Of a stretch of 64,000 nt of DNA, positions 9,686 to 18,385 are shown piece after piece. Source of the DNA: Vibrio marisflavi CECT 7928. Its GTDB lineage: Bacteria; Pseudomonadota; Gammaproteobacteria; Enterobacterales; Vibrionaceae. The notes under the pieces were generated by a model that was not told where the DNA came from, ran no database searches, and saw nothing but the letters and a program-made list of their open reading frames with translations. The number at the start of each line of letters is the position of its first letter. Position 1 is the first letter of the stretch. The stretch covers positions 434,001 to 498,000 of the forward strand of contig NZ_CAKLDM010000001.1 in assembly GCF_921294215.1 (NCBI RefSeq), read 5' to 3'. Both the position numbers and the translations under genes were made by a program.

Positions 9686-10216
9686 ATGACTTTATCGGAT
9701 GAAGATCGGCAAGAGCGTTTGCAAGGCATATTGGAGGCGGAAATTGAGGATTTCGTCGCTCAATGTAAAACACTCCAATTGGCAACGGTAGACGAGCAAG
9801 GAAATCCGAATGTGAGTTATTCTCCGTTTGTACGTAATCAATTCGGTTATTTCATTCTCATTTCTTTGCTGGCGCGTCACGCGCAAAATATTAGCAGTAA
9901 TTCTCAAGTGTCTATGATGATGATTGAAGATGAAGCTACTGCGAAACAAATCTACGCGCGTAAACGATTAACATTTGATGCAACCGGGGTTAGAGTTCAA
10001 CGTGAGACTAAGCTTTGGCAACAAGTTGTGAAACAAATGATGGAGCGGTTTGGTGACATCGTAGCTGATCTGACTCAGCTCAATGACTTCAACTTGATCC
10101 AGTTTCAGCCGGATCAGGGCCTTTTTGTTAAAGGCTTCGGCCAGGCTTATCAGTTAACGGGAGAGGAGTTAGTTTCTACGCAACCCGTTCGAGGTCGTGG
10201 CAACAGCAGTCATTAG
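9686..10216 (+). CDS. HugZ/HutZ-family heme-utilisation protein
   Basis: A protein of the pyridoxamine-phosphate-oxidase fold that resembles V. cholerae HutZ along its length: TLQLATVDEQGNPNVSY, LLARHAQN, MMIEDE, ARKRLTFDA and a C-terminal GLFVKGFGQAYQL. HutZ binds heme and helps release its iron. The start was set at the ATG after AAGGAGAGG, giving 176 residues, the HutZ length. Unlike the usual hutWXZ operon it stands alone here, so it could be a second copy with a related role in heme handling. Confidence 0.82.
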   Translation: MTLSDEDRQERLQGILEAEIEDFVAQCKTLQLATVDEQGNPNVSYSPFVRNQFGYFILISLLARHAQNISSNSQVSMMMIEDEATAKQIYARKRLTFDATGVRVQRETKLWQQVVKQMMERFGDIVADLTQLNDFNLIQFQPDQGLFVKGFGQAYQLTGEELVSTQPVRGRGNSSH

Positions 10217-10286
10217 TCTTCTCTTAGTACCGCGTAAAGGCGCTGGTAATACCTAGCGCACAAAAAACATTTCTTCATTAGTGAAT

Positions 10287-10305
10287 GGCAATTTTCGTAA
10301 TTGCC
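10287..10305. promoter_or_regulatory. Inverted repeat upstream of xylB, possible XylR or other operator
   Basis: GGCAATT-TTCGT-AATTGCC is a perfect inverted repeat about 57 bases before the xylB start. The 9-mer TCGTAATTG inside it (10295-10303) occurs again upstream of xylA at 13409-13417, which suggests a shared regulator such as XylR. Confidence 0.45.
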
Positions 10306-10362
10306 GTCACCCGTCTTGAAAATTACCTTAAGTTTAAATGATATAACGTGAAGGTATTTAAG

Positions 10363-11814
10363 ATGTATATTGGAATCGATTTAGGCACATCTGGAATCAA
10401 AGCCATTGTATTGGACGAAAGCGGTATTATTGTCGCTTCAAAAACCGAACCTTTAAGAGTCTATCGCCCGAAAGATTTATGGTCGGAGCAAAATCCTGAG
10501 CATTGGTGGACAGCGTTAAACAAGGCAGTTCTAGGCTTAAAAGAGCAAGTTGACCTATCGAATATCATCTCTATCGGCCTGTCCGGGCAGATGCATGGCG
10601 CGACATTAATAGATGCCAATGGAGAGGTTATTCGCCCATGTATTTTGTGGAATGATGGCCGTAGTGCGCAAGAGTGCTTAGAAATAGAAGAAATGGTTCC
10701 TAATTGTCGCGATATTACGGGCAATATGGTGATGTCAGGGTTTACAGCTCCTAAGTTACTTTGGGTGAAAAGAAATGAGCCAGAAAACTTCGCACGTATC
10801 GATAAGGTGTTACTACCAAAAGATTATCTTCGTTTTCGTATGTCGGGAGATTTTGCGACAGACATGTCTGATGCAGCAGGAACTAGCTGGTTAGATGTAA
10901 AAAACCGTTGTTGGAGCGATAAGATGCTCTCGGCAACAGGCTTAACACAGCGACATATGCCTCAGTTATATGAAGGTACTGAGGTTACTGGGCTGCTTAG
11001 CAATGAGTTGGCGAACAAGTGGGGTATGCCTTGTGTTCCAATCGTTGCTGGTGCAGGTGACAATGCGGCAGGTGCCATTGGCGTTGGTATTGTTGAGCAA
11101 GGACAGGCAATGCTATCTCTCGGTACTTCTGGGGTTTATTTCTCTGTGACAGATACCTTTACGTCAGACCCTGAAAATGCACTCCATTCGTTTTGTCACG
11201 CTATCCCAAACAAATGGCACACGATGAGCGTGATGCTTAGTGCAGCGTCTTGTTTAGCTTGGTTTGCAAAAACAGCAGAATTTGCTGATGTTAAAGAGAT
11301 GATAGAAGAGGCTGAGAAAGCCCAGAGCTCAGAGTCAATCCTATTCTTACCTTATTTAAGTGGTGAGCGTACTCCCCATAATGACCCGCAGGCAAAAGGT
11401 GCATTCTTCGGCTTAACCCCAGCAACGACGCGCGAACAAATGGCTCTAGCGATACTTGAAGGGGTAGGTTTTGCTTTAGCAGATTGTATGGATGTACTGC
11501 ATGAGGCCAGTGGTTTTCCAAACGACATATCTCTTATTGGTGGCGGCGCTCGTTCTGTCTTCTGGCGTCAAATGTTAGCAGACATATTTGGTATTGCAGT
11601 ATCGTACCGTGTTGGTGGCGATGTTGGCCCCGCATTAGGAGCCGCTAGATTGGCACATGTTGGTGTTAAACCAGAAAAAGACATTTCTTCTATCTGCCCG
11701 ATTACTTCTCTTGTACAAACTTACCAACCTGTGCCAGATAAGCACAATCAATACATGTTCAAACGACGCAAGTTCAATGAATTGTATAGTCGGCTAAAGG
11801 GCTTTTCTTTTTAA
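10363..11814 (+). CDS. xylB: Xylulokinase
   Basis: Cytoplasmic FGGY-family kinase that phosphorylates D-xylulose to D-xylulose 5-phosphate, the second step of xylose use. Motifs seen are the N-terminal phosphate loop GIDLGTSGIK, SGQMHGATLI, the middle GAGDNAAGAIGVG and the C-terminal ATP-binding IGGGARSVFWRQ. The ATG at 10363 has AAGG nine bases upstream, giving 483 residues, close to E. coli XylB (484). It is the first gene of the xyl locus and is separated from xylA by xylR, unlike the E. coli xylAB order. Confidence 0.95.
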   Translation: MYIGIDLGTSGIKAIVLDESGIIVASKTEPLRVYRPKDLWSEQNPEHWWTALNKAVLGLKEQVDLSNIISIGLSGQMHGATLIDANGEVIRPCILWNDGRSAQECLEIEEMVPNCRDITGNMVMSGFTAPKLLWVKRNEPENFARIDKVLLPKDYLRFRMSGDFATDMSDAAGTSWLDVKNRCWSDKMLSATGLTQRHMPQLYEGTEVTGLLSNELANKWGMPCVPIVAGAGDNAAGAIGVGIVEQGQAMLSLGTSGVYFSVTDTFTSDPENALHSFCHAIPNKWHTMSVMLSAASCLAWFAKTAEFADVKEMIEEAEKAQSSESILFLPYLSGERTPHNDPQAKGAFFGLTPATTREQMALAILEGVGFALADCMDVLHEASGFPNDISLIGGGARSVFWRQMLADIFGIAVSYRVGGDVGPALGAARLAHVGVKPEKDISSICPITSLVQTYQPVPDKHNQYMFKRRKFNELYSRLKGFSF

Positions 11815-11994
11815 TATTTAGCAATTGAATGGCCTGCTCGCTGGAATTGGTGAACAGGCCCAAGGTTCTATTTCTATTGCATATATTGAGTTGTGGCTGA
11901 GCACTCGATCACAGAACTTATGATAGAAAAAATGCTATATCCCTGAGGCTTATCCGCTTAAATAATCACTGAGTGCAAACTGAAAGATAACTAA

Positions 11995-13167
11995 ATGAGC
12001 AAAATATACCGTATTCTACTGTTGTTTAACGCGAACAAAATCTATGACCGCGAGATCCTTGAAGGCGTTGGCAAATTCATTTCTTCAACCAAAGTCGATT
12101 GGGAAGTATACGTTGAAGACGATTACCTCATTGATAGGTCGTCGATTAATGACTGGTATGGAGACGGTATCATTGCGGATCTCGACGACCCGGATATTGC
12201 GGATACTTTAGCTGGTTCTACAATTCCGATTGTCGGTATTGGCAGCTCTTATGAGCATCGTAAAGATTATCCGCACTTTCCTTATGTTGCTACAGATAAC
12301 AGAGCAATCATTGAATTGGCGGTAGATCACCTAACCCAAAGAGGGCTCACTTCCTTGGCGTTCTATGGTGCGAATCCAAGCTCGTACAACCGTTGGGCGA
12401 GAGAGCGTGAAAAGGCTTTTATATCTATTACCAAAGAGCGAGGCTATAACAGTTCTGTTTTTCGTGGTTTTGATACGACAGCAAGAAACTGGAATTTCTG
12501 CATGAACAGGGTGACGGACTGGGTTCAGCAGTTACCCAAGCCGGTGGGAATTGTTTCTGTAACTGATGCAAGAGCAAGGCATATCATTCAAGCCTGTGCA
12601 AACATGGAAATACTGGTGCCGGAAAATGTAGCCGTGATCGGTATCGACAATGATGATATCGCAAGAAGCCTAAATAAAATCTCGCTCTCTTCCGTAGCTC
12701 AAAACGGTAATGAATTAGGTTATGTTGCTGCACAAAAACTGCACCAGATGTTGCTAGAAAATACCAATGTATCTGAGCTGACCAAGATCGGGCCTTTAAG
12801 GATACACGAAAGACAGAGCAGTGATTTTCATGCGATTAACCATCCATTGATTATGACAGCTCTCCACTTTATTCGTGTAAACGTCAATAAAGGTATCAAG
12901 TCTTATCATGTGTTCGATGAACTAAACGTGTCTCGTTCTAAATTAGAAGCACTGTTTAAAAGTGAGTTAGGTACGACGGTGCACGACCAGATTTTTACTA
13001 TTCGTCTTAAAAAAGCTTGCCAGCTTTTAAAGTCAAAAAATAAGTCGATTGATGAAATTGCAGAGCTTTCTGGTTATCCCTCTACTCAATATATGTACTC
13101 CGTGTTTTCCAAGAAGTTGGGTATGACGCCCAAAGAGTATAGGGAAAAAGATCATGAGTCTGTTTAA
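11995..13167 (+). CDS. xylR: D-xylose transcriptional activator XylR
   Basis: A 390-residue regulator with a LacI/PBP-like xylose-binding part (about residues 5-275, including GIIADLDDPDIA and AVIGIDNDDIARSL) and a C-terminal AraC-type double helix-turn-helix (about 285-385, with ELNVSRSKLEALFKSELG and SGYPSTQYMYSVFSKKLGMTPKEYR). The architecture and length match E. coli XylR, which activates xyl genes when xylose is bound. It lies between xylB and xylA on the same strand and probably controls both, through sites carrying TCGTAATTG. Confidence 0.93.
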   Translation: MSKIYRILLLFNANKIYDREILEGVGKFISSTKVDWEVYVEDDYLIDRSSINDWYGDGIIADLDDPDIADTLAGSTIPIVGIGSSYEHRKDYPHFPYVATDNRAIIELAVDHLTQRGLTSLAFYGANPSSYNRWAREREKAFISITKERGYNSSVFRGFDTTARNWNFCMNRVTDWVQQLPKPVGIVSVTDARARHIIQACANMEILVPENVAVIGIDNDDIARSLNKISLSSVAQNGNELGYVAAQKLHQMLLENTNVSELTKIGPLRIHERQSSDFHAINHPLIMTALHFIRVNVNKGIKSYHVFDELNVSRSKLEALFKSELGTTVHDQIFTIRLKKACQLLKSKNKSIDEIAELSGYPSTQYMYSVFSKKLGMTPKEYREKDHESV

Positions 13168-13180
13168 TGAGCCATTAAGT

Positions 13181-13363
13181 CCATGTCATGTTTATTCTTA
13201 ACCAAACGTCCGTGGTCGAAATACTGCTCAATACAATAAAGATGCTGGCCTCTGTTTAGACGTTGGTTTCTTGCCGAACCGACCAAACTTTGAAGCGAGC
13301 TTTTTTACTCCAGACAATCCGCTTATTTCACGCACCATCTATACGATTAAACAGAAAAAATGA
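13181..13363 (+). pseudogene. 3' remnant of an aldose 1-epimerase gene (galM-like)
   Basis: Between xylR and xylA, frame 2 of the plus strand reads a 48-codon tail that looks like the C-terminus of aldose 1-epimerase: AQYNKDAGLCLDVGFLPNRP, then NFEASFF and a final ISRTIYTIKQKK before TGA. The pattern GLCLDVGFLPNRPN parallels the family's GLALESEFLPDSPNHP. An in-frame TAA at 13199-13201 interrupts it, there is no start codon or ribosome binding site, and the first 300 or so codons are missing. A mutarotase fits a xylose operon, so I read this as a decayed former operon member. Confidence 0.72.
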
Positions 13364-13441
13364 GAGCCGCGGCACATTAAACACCGGGTCACTATTCAAT
13401 AGCAAAAATCGTAATTGTTGGAAATTTCATAAAAGTTAGCA

Positions 13442-13471
13442 TGTCACCACTGACATAGAAAAGTGGTGACA
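13442..13471 (+). promoter_or_regulatory. Hairpin covering the xylA ribosome binding site
   Basis: A perfect 10-bp inverted repeat, TGTCACCACT and AGTGGTGACA, with the loop GACATAGAAA, ends three bases before the xylA ATG. The right arm contains the only Shine-Dalgarno-like bases (AGTGGTG), so the folded form should hide the ribosome binding site. It could instead be a DNA operator. Confidence 0.55.
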
Positions 13472-13474
13472 ATA

Positions 13475-14794
13475 ATGACTGAATATTTCAACAGCGTCGA
13501 AAAAGTAACATTCGAAGGTAAAGAATCTACAAACCCATTTGCATTTAAAGCGTATGATGCAGATAAGGTTATCCTTGGCAAAACCATGGCTGAACACCTA
13601 CGTTTTGCTGCATGTTATTGGCACAACTTTGTAGGCGTGGGCTCAGACCCGTTTGGCAATCCAACTTATGACCGTAACTGGCTAAAAGGTAGCAACCCAA
13701 TGGAGATTGCTACCAACAAAGCGGATGCGGCATTTGAGTTCTTTAGTAAGCTTGGTGTGCCTTATTATTGCTTCCATGATACAGATGTGGCTCCAGAAGG
13801 CAGCAACCTAAGAGAGTACATTGAAAACTTTGGCTTTATGGTTGACTACCTAGAGAAAAAGCAGGAAGAAACAGGCCTGAAACTGCTTTGGGGTACAGCA
13901 AACGCGTTCTCTAACCCTCGTTATATGTCTGGTGCGGCAAGCAACCCTAACCCAGAAGTGTTCGCTTACGCAGCAACTCAAGTATTTAACGCTATGAATG
14001 CGACTAAGCGTCTAGGCGGTGAAAACTATGTACTTTGGGGTGGTCGTGAAGGTTATGAAACTCTACTCAATACAGATTTACGTCAAGAGCGTGAGCAGCT
14101 TGGTCGTATGATGCAATTGGTTGTTGAGCATAAGCATAAGATTGGTTTCAAAGGCACCATTTTGATTGAGCCTAAGCCACAAGAGCCAACCAAGCACCAG
14201 TATGATTATGATACTGCGACCGTGTATGGCTTCTTGAAACAGTATGGCTTAGAGAAGGAAATTAAAGTAAACATCGAAGCAAACCACGCGACTCTAGCGG
14301 GTCATAGTTTCCAACACGAGATAGCAACTGCAATTTCGTTAGGTATATTTGGCTCAATTGACGCTAACCGAGGCGATGCTCAGCTTGGGTGGGATACTGA
14401 CCAGTTCCCGAACAGCGTCGAAGAAAATACCCTCATTATGTATGAAGTGCTAAAAGCGGGTGGTTTTACGACGGGAGGGTTAAACTTCGATGCCAAAGTT
14501 CGTCGTCAGTCTATAGATGTGAACGATCTGCTAACAGGCCATATCGGTGGTATGGATACTATGGCTCTTTCCCTAGAGCGCGCTGCGAAAATGATCGAAA
14601 ATGACCATTTAGCTAAAGTGGTTGCAGAGCGATATGCTGGTTGGAATGGAGAGCTTGGTTCGAAGATCCTAAACAAAAACTTCTCTCTAGAAGATATCGC
14701 GAACTATGCACTTGAAAACGACGTGAATCCAAAAGAAGTCACTGGTGGGCAAGAGTCGTTAGAAAACTTTGTTAACCAAGTTATTTATAGCTAA
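13475..14794 (+). CDS. xylA: Xylose isomerase
   Basis: Cytoplasmic metal-dependent enzyme converting D-xylose to D-xylulose. Family motifs seen: FAACYWH near the N-terminus, [15 protein letters not shown] with the catalytic His, the metal-binding [33 protein letters not shown], and [17 protein letters not shown]. The start at 13475 gives MTEYFNS and 439 residues, matching E. coli XylA (440). It follows the epimerase remnant and ends at a strong terminator, so it is probably transcribed alone. Confidence 0.96.
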   Translation: MTEYFNSVEKVTFEGKESTNPFAFKAYDADKVILGKTMAEHLRFAACYWHNFVGVGSDPFGNPTYDRNWLKGSNPMEIATNKADAAFEFFSKLGVPYYCFHDTDVAPEGSNLREYIENFGFMVDYLEKKQEETGLKLLWGTANAFSNPRYMSGAASNPNPEVFAYAATQVFNAMNATKRLGGENYVLWGGREGYETLLNTDLRQEREQLGRMMQLVVEHKHKIGFKGTILIEPKPQEPTKHQYDYDTATVYGFLKQYGLEKEIKVNIEANHATLAGHSFQHEIATAISLGIFGSIDANRGDAQLGWDTDQFPNSVEENTLIMYEVLKAGGFTTGGLNFDAKVRRQSIDVNDLLTGHIGGMDTMALSLERAAKMIENDHLAKVVAERYAGWNGELGSKILNKNFSLEDIANYALENDVNPKEVTGGQESLENFVNQVIYS

Positions 14795-14810
14795 CTAGCT
14801 TAAACAACCT

Positions 14811-14838
14811 AAAAAGGATGGTTCGCCATCCTTTTTTT
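14811..14838 (+). terminator. Rho-independent terminator of xylA
   Basis: AAAAAGGATGG pairs perfectly with CCATCCTTTTT across a TTCG tetraloop, followed by TTAT. Confidence 0.95.
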
Positions 14839-14988
14839 ATGCCTAATTTTTGAAACCTTAAGCTGAAAAATAAAGCCGGACCAAAATCACACATAGCTGT
14901 TTTAATAATCATAATGACGGATTACATAATACTGCTCGCAACGTGAATTGAAGAAAATACAACAAACAATTCTAAAGGGGCAAATTAC

Positions 14989-16398
14989 ATGAGAACGTCT
15001 ACTAATCTAATGTTAATAACCATGGTTGCAGCACTAGGCGGCTTACTATTCGGTTATGACACAGCAGTCGTTGCGGGCGCTGCTGAATCACTACAAGTTT
15101 ACTTCCATTTATCGCCAGCAGAACTCGGTTTTGGCGCATCTTCAGCGCTTATTGGTTGTGTAATTGGTGCCATTATCGCTGGTGGATTAAGCACGAAATA
15201 TGGCCGAAAAGGTACTTTACTAATGGCAGCGGCAGCGTTCTTTGTTTCAGCTGTCGGTACAGCGATGCCGTTCCCATTCGAGTCTTTTGTTTTCTTTAGA
15301 ATCGTTGGTGGTATTGGAGTTGGTATTGCATCGATGGTGTCACCTATGTTTATTGCAGAAATTGCACCACCGAAAAAACGCGGCGCGCTAGTATCTTGTA
15401 ACCAGTTCGCGATTATCTTCGGTATGTTACTTATCTATTTTGTAAACTACGGTATTGCCTTAATGGGTGATGACGCGTGGCTGCACAGTATTGGTTGGCG
15501 TTGGATGTTTGCAAGCGGTGTTGTCCCTGCGGCTCTATTTTTGGGTCTACTACTGTTTATCCCAGATACACCTCGTTGGTTGGCGATGAAAGGGCGAGAG
15601 AGCGAGGCGAAAGACCTGCTGCGTCAAATTAACAAAGGTAAGGATATTGACGAGCAGTGGCAAGAAATCGAGCAATCTTTAACGTCAACAAGCAAAGAAA
15701 AAGTGAGTATCAGAAAAGCGGGCTTTGCTGGCGTCCTGTTCATTGGTATTGCACTTAGTGTTTTGCAGCAAATCACAGGCATAAACGTCTTCTTATATTA
15801 TGCGCCAGTTATTTTTAAGAGCTTGGCTTCTTCAGGCACAGACGTCGCAATGTTTGAGACCATTCTTGTTGGAGCTGTCAATTTGCTGTTTACAGTAATA
15901 GCGATTTTTACTGTAGACAAATTCGGGCGAAAGCCTCTGATGATGGTGGGAGCTGCTATCATGTCTCTCTCAATGTTTGCCATCGGGACAGCGGCGTACC
16001 TTGATGCGGTAAGTGGTTACTTGGTTGTTTTTGTTCTGGGCTATATCGCAGCCTTTGCTTTATCGCTGGGGCCAGTAACTTGGGTGCTGCTGTCTGAAAT
16101 TTTCCCTAACAAAGTTCGTGCGAAGGCGCTGTCGATTGCCGTGTTTGCGCAGTGGGTTGCAAACTATTTAGTGTCACAAACCTTCCCAATGATGAATGCT
16201 AAGTCTTCCTATGTTTACCAAGCGTATCACGGTGGTTTTCCATTCTGGTTATATGGTGCATTTGGCATTGTGACCATTTTCTTCGTCGCAAAATGGGTGC
16301 CAGAAACCAAAGGGAAATCTCTAGAAGAGCTTGAGCAGATTTGGGAGCGCAAACCACAAGCTACGAGTCCGAGCTATCAAGCATCCCTTGGTAAATAG
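14989..16398 (+). CDS. xylE: D-xylose:proton symporter, sugar porter family
   Basis: Inner-membrane major facilitator transporter of 469 residues with 12 predicted helices. It has the sugar porter signatures GGLLFGYDTAVVAGA in helix 1, KYGRKGTL between helices 2 and 3, RIVGGIGVGIASMVSPMFIAE, IPDTPRWLAMKGR, QQITGINVFLYYAP in helix 7, VDKFGRKPLM, and PETKGKSLEELE at the C-terminus. These match E. coli XylE closely from memory. GGGG stands 9 bases before the ATG. Its place after xylA supports xylose as the substrate, though galactose or arabinose cannot be excluded by sequence alone. Confidence 0.9.
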   Translation: MRTSTNLMLITMVAALGGLLFGYDTAVVAGAAESLQVYFHLSPAELGFGASSALIGCVIGAIIAGGLSTKYGRKGTLLMAAAAFFVSAVGTAMPFPFESFVFFRIVGGIGVGIASMVSPMFIAEIAPPKKRGALVSCNQFAIIFGMLLIYFVNYGIALMGDDAWLHSIGWRWMFASGVVPAALFLGLLLFIPDTPRWLAMKGRESEAKDLLRQINKGKDIDEQWQEIEQSLTSTSKEKVSIRKAGFAGVLFIGIALSVLQQITGINVFLYYAPVIFKSLASSGTDVAMFETILVGAVNLLFTVIAIFTVDKFGRKPLMMVGAAIMSLSMFAIGTAAYLDAVSGYLVVFVLGYIAAFALSLGPVTWVLLSEIFPNKVRAKALSIAVFAQWVANYLVSQTFPMMNAKSSYVYQAYHGGFPFWLYGAFGIVTIFFVAKWVPETKGKSLEELEQIWERKPQATSPSYQASLGK

Positions 16399-16422
16399 CA
16401 GGTATTACATTGCTTAACTGAG

Positions 16423-16454
16423 AGCCAATGCTTTGAACAGCAATGGCTTTTTTA
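16423..16454 (+). terminator. Rho-independent terminator of xylE
   Basis: AGCCAATGCT pairs with AGCAATGGCT (one mismatch) and is followed by TTTTTTAT, 25 bases after the xylE stop. Confidence 0.85.
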
Positions 16455-16494
16455 TATAGCATAGATGCTCAACGTACATATAAGGGAGAATGTT

Positions 16495-17232
16495 ATGACA
16501 GTCGCGTTTGTAACTGGGGGAAGTAAAGGAATTGGTTTAGAAACGGTAAAAAGATTGAATGCGCAAGGAATGAAAGTGATTACTTGTTCAAGAAATCCAG
16601 ATGTATGGGCTCACGTTGTCGAAACCTATCCAGAGCTAGCTTCGGTTGAATATATGCCTTTAGATATAAAGAATGAACGGTTATTGAAAGAGGCTTTTGA
16701 TTACGTTGAGAAAAAATACGGAAAACTAGATGTAGCTGTCAATAATGCTTCTCCTAGCCTTGCTTCAGGTGGTAGCTTTGTTCAAGTTTCGGTGGAAGAC
16801 CTTAGAAGTACGTTGGACAATGACTTTTGGGCTCATGCATTATGCCTTAAATATCAACTGAATCTCATGCGTAGTGGATCTTGTATCGTGAATATATCGT
16901 CGGTCAATGGTTTGCGTCCGACTCCAAGTGCCGCAATGTATTCGGCATCCAAGCATGCTATCGAAGGGTTGACTCGCTCCATTGCTGTTGACGCAATAAA
17001 AATGGGAATAAGAGTCAACTCAGTCGCTCCCGGTGTCACTTGGACTCCTAGGTGGGAGGAGAAGCAGCAAACTGAACCAAATATCAAAGAGCAAGTCTGT
17101 AAAGTCGTACCTGCGAACCGGTTTGCGGAAGTTGATGAAGTTGTGGAAGCGATAATGTTTTTACTGTCTGACAAAGCTAGATATATTGTTGGTCATACAT
17201 TAGTAGTCGATGGCGGTTTATCTTTAACTTAA
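16495..17232 (+). CDS. Short-chain dehydrogenase/reductase
   Basis: A 245-residue classical SDR that should use NAD(P)H on an unknown alcohol or carbonyl substrate. The start was set at the ATG behind AAGGGAGAA. Visible motifs are the cofactor-binding TGGSKGIG at residues 7-14, the NNAS stretch, the catalytic Ser region IVNISSVNG, YSASK, and the C-terminal GHTLVVDGG. It lies 100 bases after xylE, beyond that gene's terminator, so a link with pentose metabolism is possible but unproven. Confidence 0.85.
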   Translation: MTVAFVTGGSKGIGLETVKRLNAQGMKVITCSRNPDVWAHVVETYPELASVEYMPLDIKNERLLKEAFDYVEKKYGKLDVAVNNASPSLASGGSFVQVSVEDLRSTLDNDFWAHALCLKYQLNLMRSGSCIVNISSVNGLRPTPSAAMYSASKHAIEGLTRSIAVDAIKMGIRVNSVAPGVTWTPRWEEKQQTEPNIKEQVCKVVPANRFAEVDEVVEAIMFLLSDKARYIVGHTLVVDGGLSLT

Positions 17233-17296
17233 CTAGGCTAACACTGCTTAGAATAAACGCCCCATTATTAGTTGGTGAAATCTAATTAGTTTGTTA

Positions 17297-17320
17297 CCTG
17301 CCCATTTGACGATGGGCAGG
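17297..17320. other. Perfect GC-rich hairpin between the SDR and binding-protein genes
   Basis: CCTGCCCAT-TTGACG-ATGGGCAGG is a perfect 9-bp stem with a 6-base loop, 65 bases after the SDR stop and 45 before the next start. No T-run follows on either strand, so it may be a weak terminator, an operator or an mRNA structure. Confidence 0.5.
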
Positions 17321-17364
17321 GGTCGTCTAAGCTCAAATAAGTGTGAGAGATAGAGGGTTCATGG

Positions 17365-18372
17365 ATGAATAAGAAACTGTTAAGCGTGGTAATTGTGGTT
17401 GTGATACTTGGGATCATTGGCGCAATGGTCATGCAAAAAACTCCCCAGAAAACGGTTCAAACTCCAGCCCAAACGACCGATAACAAAATCGTAGTGTCAC
17501 ACAACTTGTGGCCGGGTTATTATCCAATCACAATCGCGCAAGAAATGGGTTTTTTCAAAGATGAAGGTATCAATGTAGAAACCCACTTTTCTGAAGACCA
17601 ACTTCCGCAAATATCTGAATTCTATGCGCAGAAATACGACGCTTTAGCTCTTCCACTTGGCAGCATTGTGAGCGCTAGTGGCAAATATCCCGATGCAGAT
17701 GTACGTGTTGTATATGCCATTGATGACTCTGTTGGTGGAGATGCCGTAGTCGCTCGTGCGGGGATAAACAGTATTAAGGAGCTCAAAGGTAAGTCAATTG
17801 GTGCTGCGCTAGATGGTTTTGGGGAAGTTTTCGTTATTGAAATGCTAAAGACTGCTGGATTAACAAGTGACGATGTCACAATTGTTAACGCTGATGCTAA
17901 CCAAGTTTATGAGCGGATTAAAACCAAAGAAATCGATGCAGGGCATACGTGGGAACCTTATATATCACGAGCAGTAAAGGAAGGCGGTAAGGTCATTTTT
18001 ACCAGTAAACAAACACCTGGTTTGATTGTTGACGTGATTACCTTTCAAGGAAAAATCGTGGATGAAAGGCCTGAAGATGTGAAAGCGTTTATTCGTGCTT
18101 GTGATCGTGCAATTGAATATTGGCTCAGCAACCCTGATAAGACTAAAGAGCTATTAATCAAGAGTTTGAATATCACGGAAGATGATATTTTCTTAGATGG
18201 TATTAAGCTTTTAACCGTAAAAGATAATCAGCATGTGTTTGATAAAAACAACCCAAACTCGGTTTATTTGAATGCGGAAATTTATAGCCAGTTCTATATT
18301 AATAATGGGACTTTGTCGAGAAAACCTGATGTCAACAAACTGATCAGCCAAATCATTCTAACGGAAAAATAA
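17365..18372 (+). CDS. Membrane-anchored NMT1/SsuA-type substrate-binding protein
   Basis: A 335-residue type-2 periplasmic binding protein of the nitrate/sulfonate/taurine/thiamine-precursor group: SHNLWPGYYPITIAQEMGFF, then LKGKSIGAALDGFGEVFVIE and AGHTWEPY. Residues 4-24 are a hydrophobic segment (SVVIVVVILGIIGAMVM) with no lipobox and no good cleavage site, so the protein is probably anchored in the inner membrane facing the periplasm. No ABC permease or ATPase gene is near. The next gene, 13 bases on, is a sensor kinase, so a sensory role is likely. Confidence 0.82.
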   Translation: MNKKLLSVVIVVVILGIIGAMVMQKTPQKTVQTPAQTTDNKIVVSHNLWPGYYPITIAQEMGFFKDEGINVETHFSEDQLPQISEFYAQKYDALALPLGSIVSASGKYPDADVRVVYAIDDSVGGDAVVARAGINSIKELKGKSIGAALDGFGEVFVIEMLKTAGLTSDDVTIVNADANQVYERIKTKEIDAGHTWEPYISRAVKEGGKVIFTSKQTPGLIVDVITFQGKIVDERPEDVKAFIRACDRAIEYWLSNPDKTKELLIKSLNITEDDIFLDGIKLLTVKDNQHVFDKNNPNSVYLNAEIYSQFYINNGTLSRKPDVNKLISQIILTEK

Positions 18373-18385
18373 GCAACAAAAAGTA

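Noticed and set aside
9211..9729. 172-codon minus-strand frame, His-rich
   Set aside because: It is the complement of the Arg/Gly-rich tail of deaD and arises from its biased codons.
11831..11860. GGCCTG / CAGGCC repeat after xylB as a terminator
   Set aside because: The stem is only 6 bp with an 18-base loop and no T-run, so termination is not supported.
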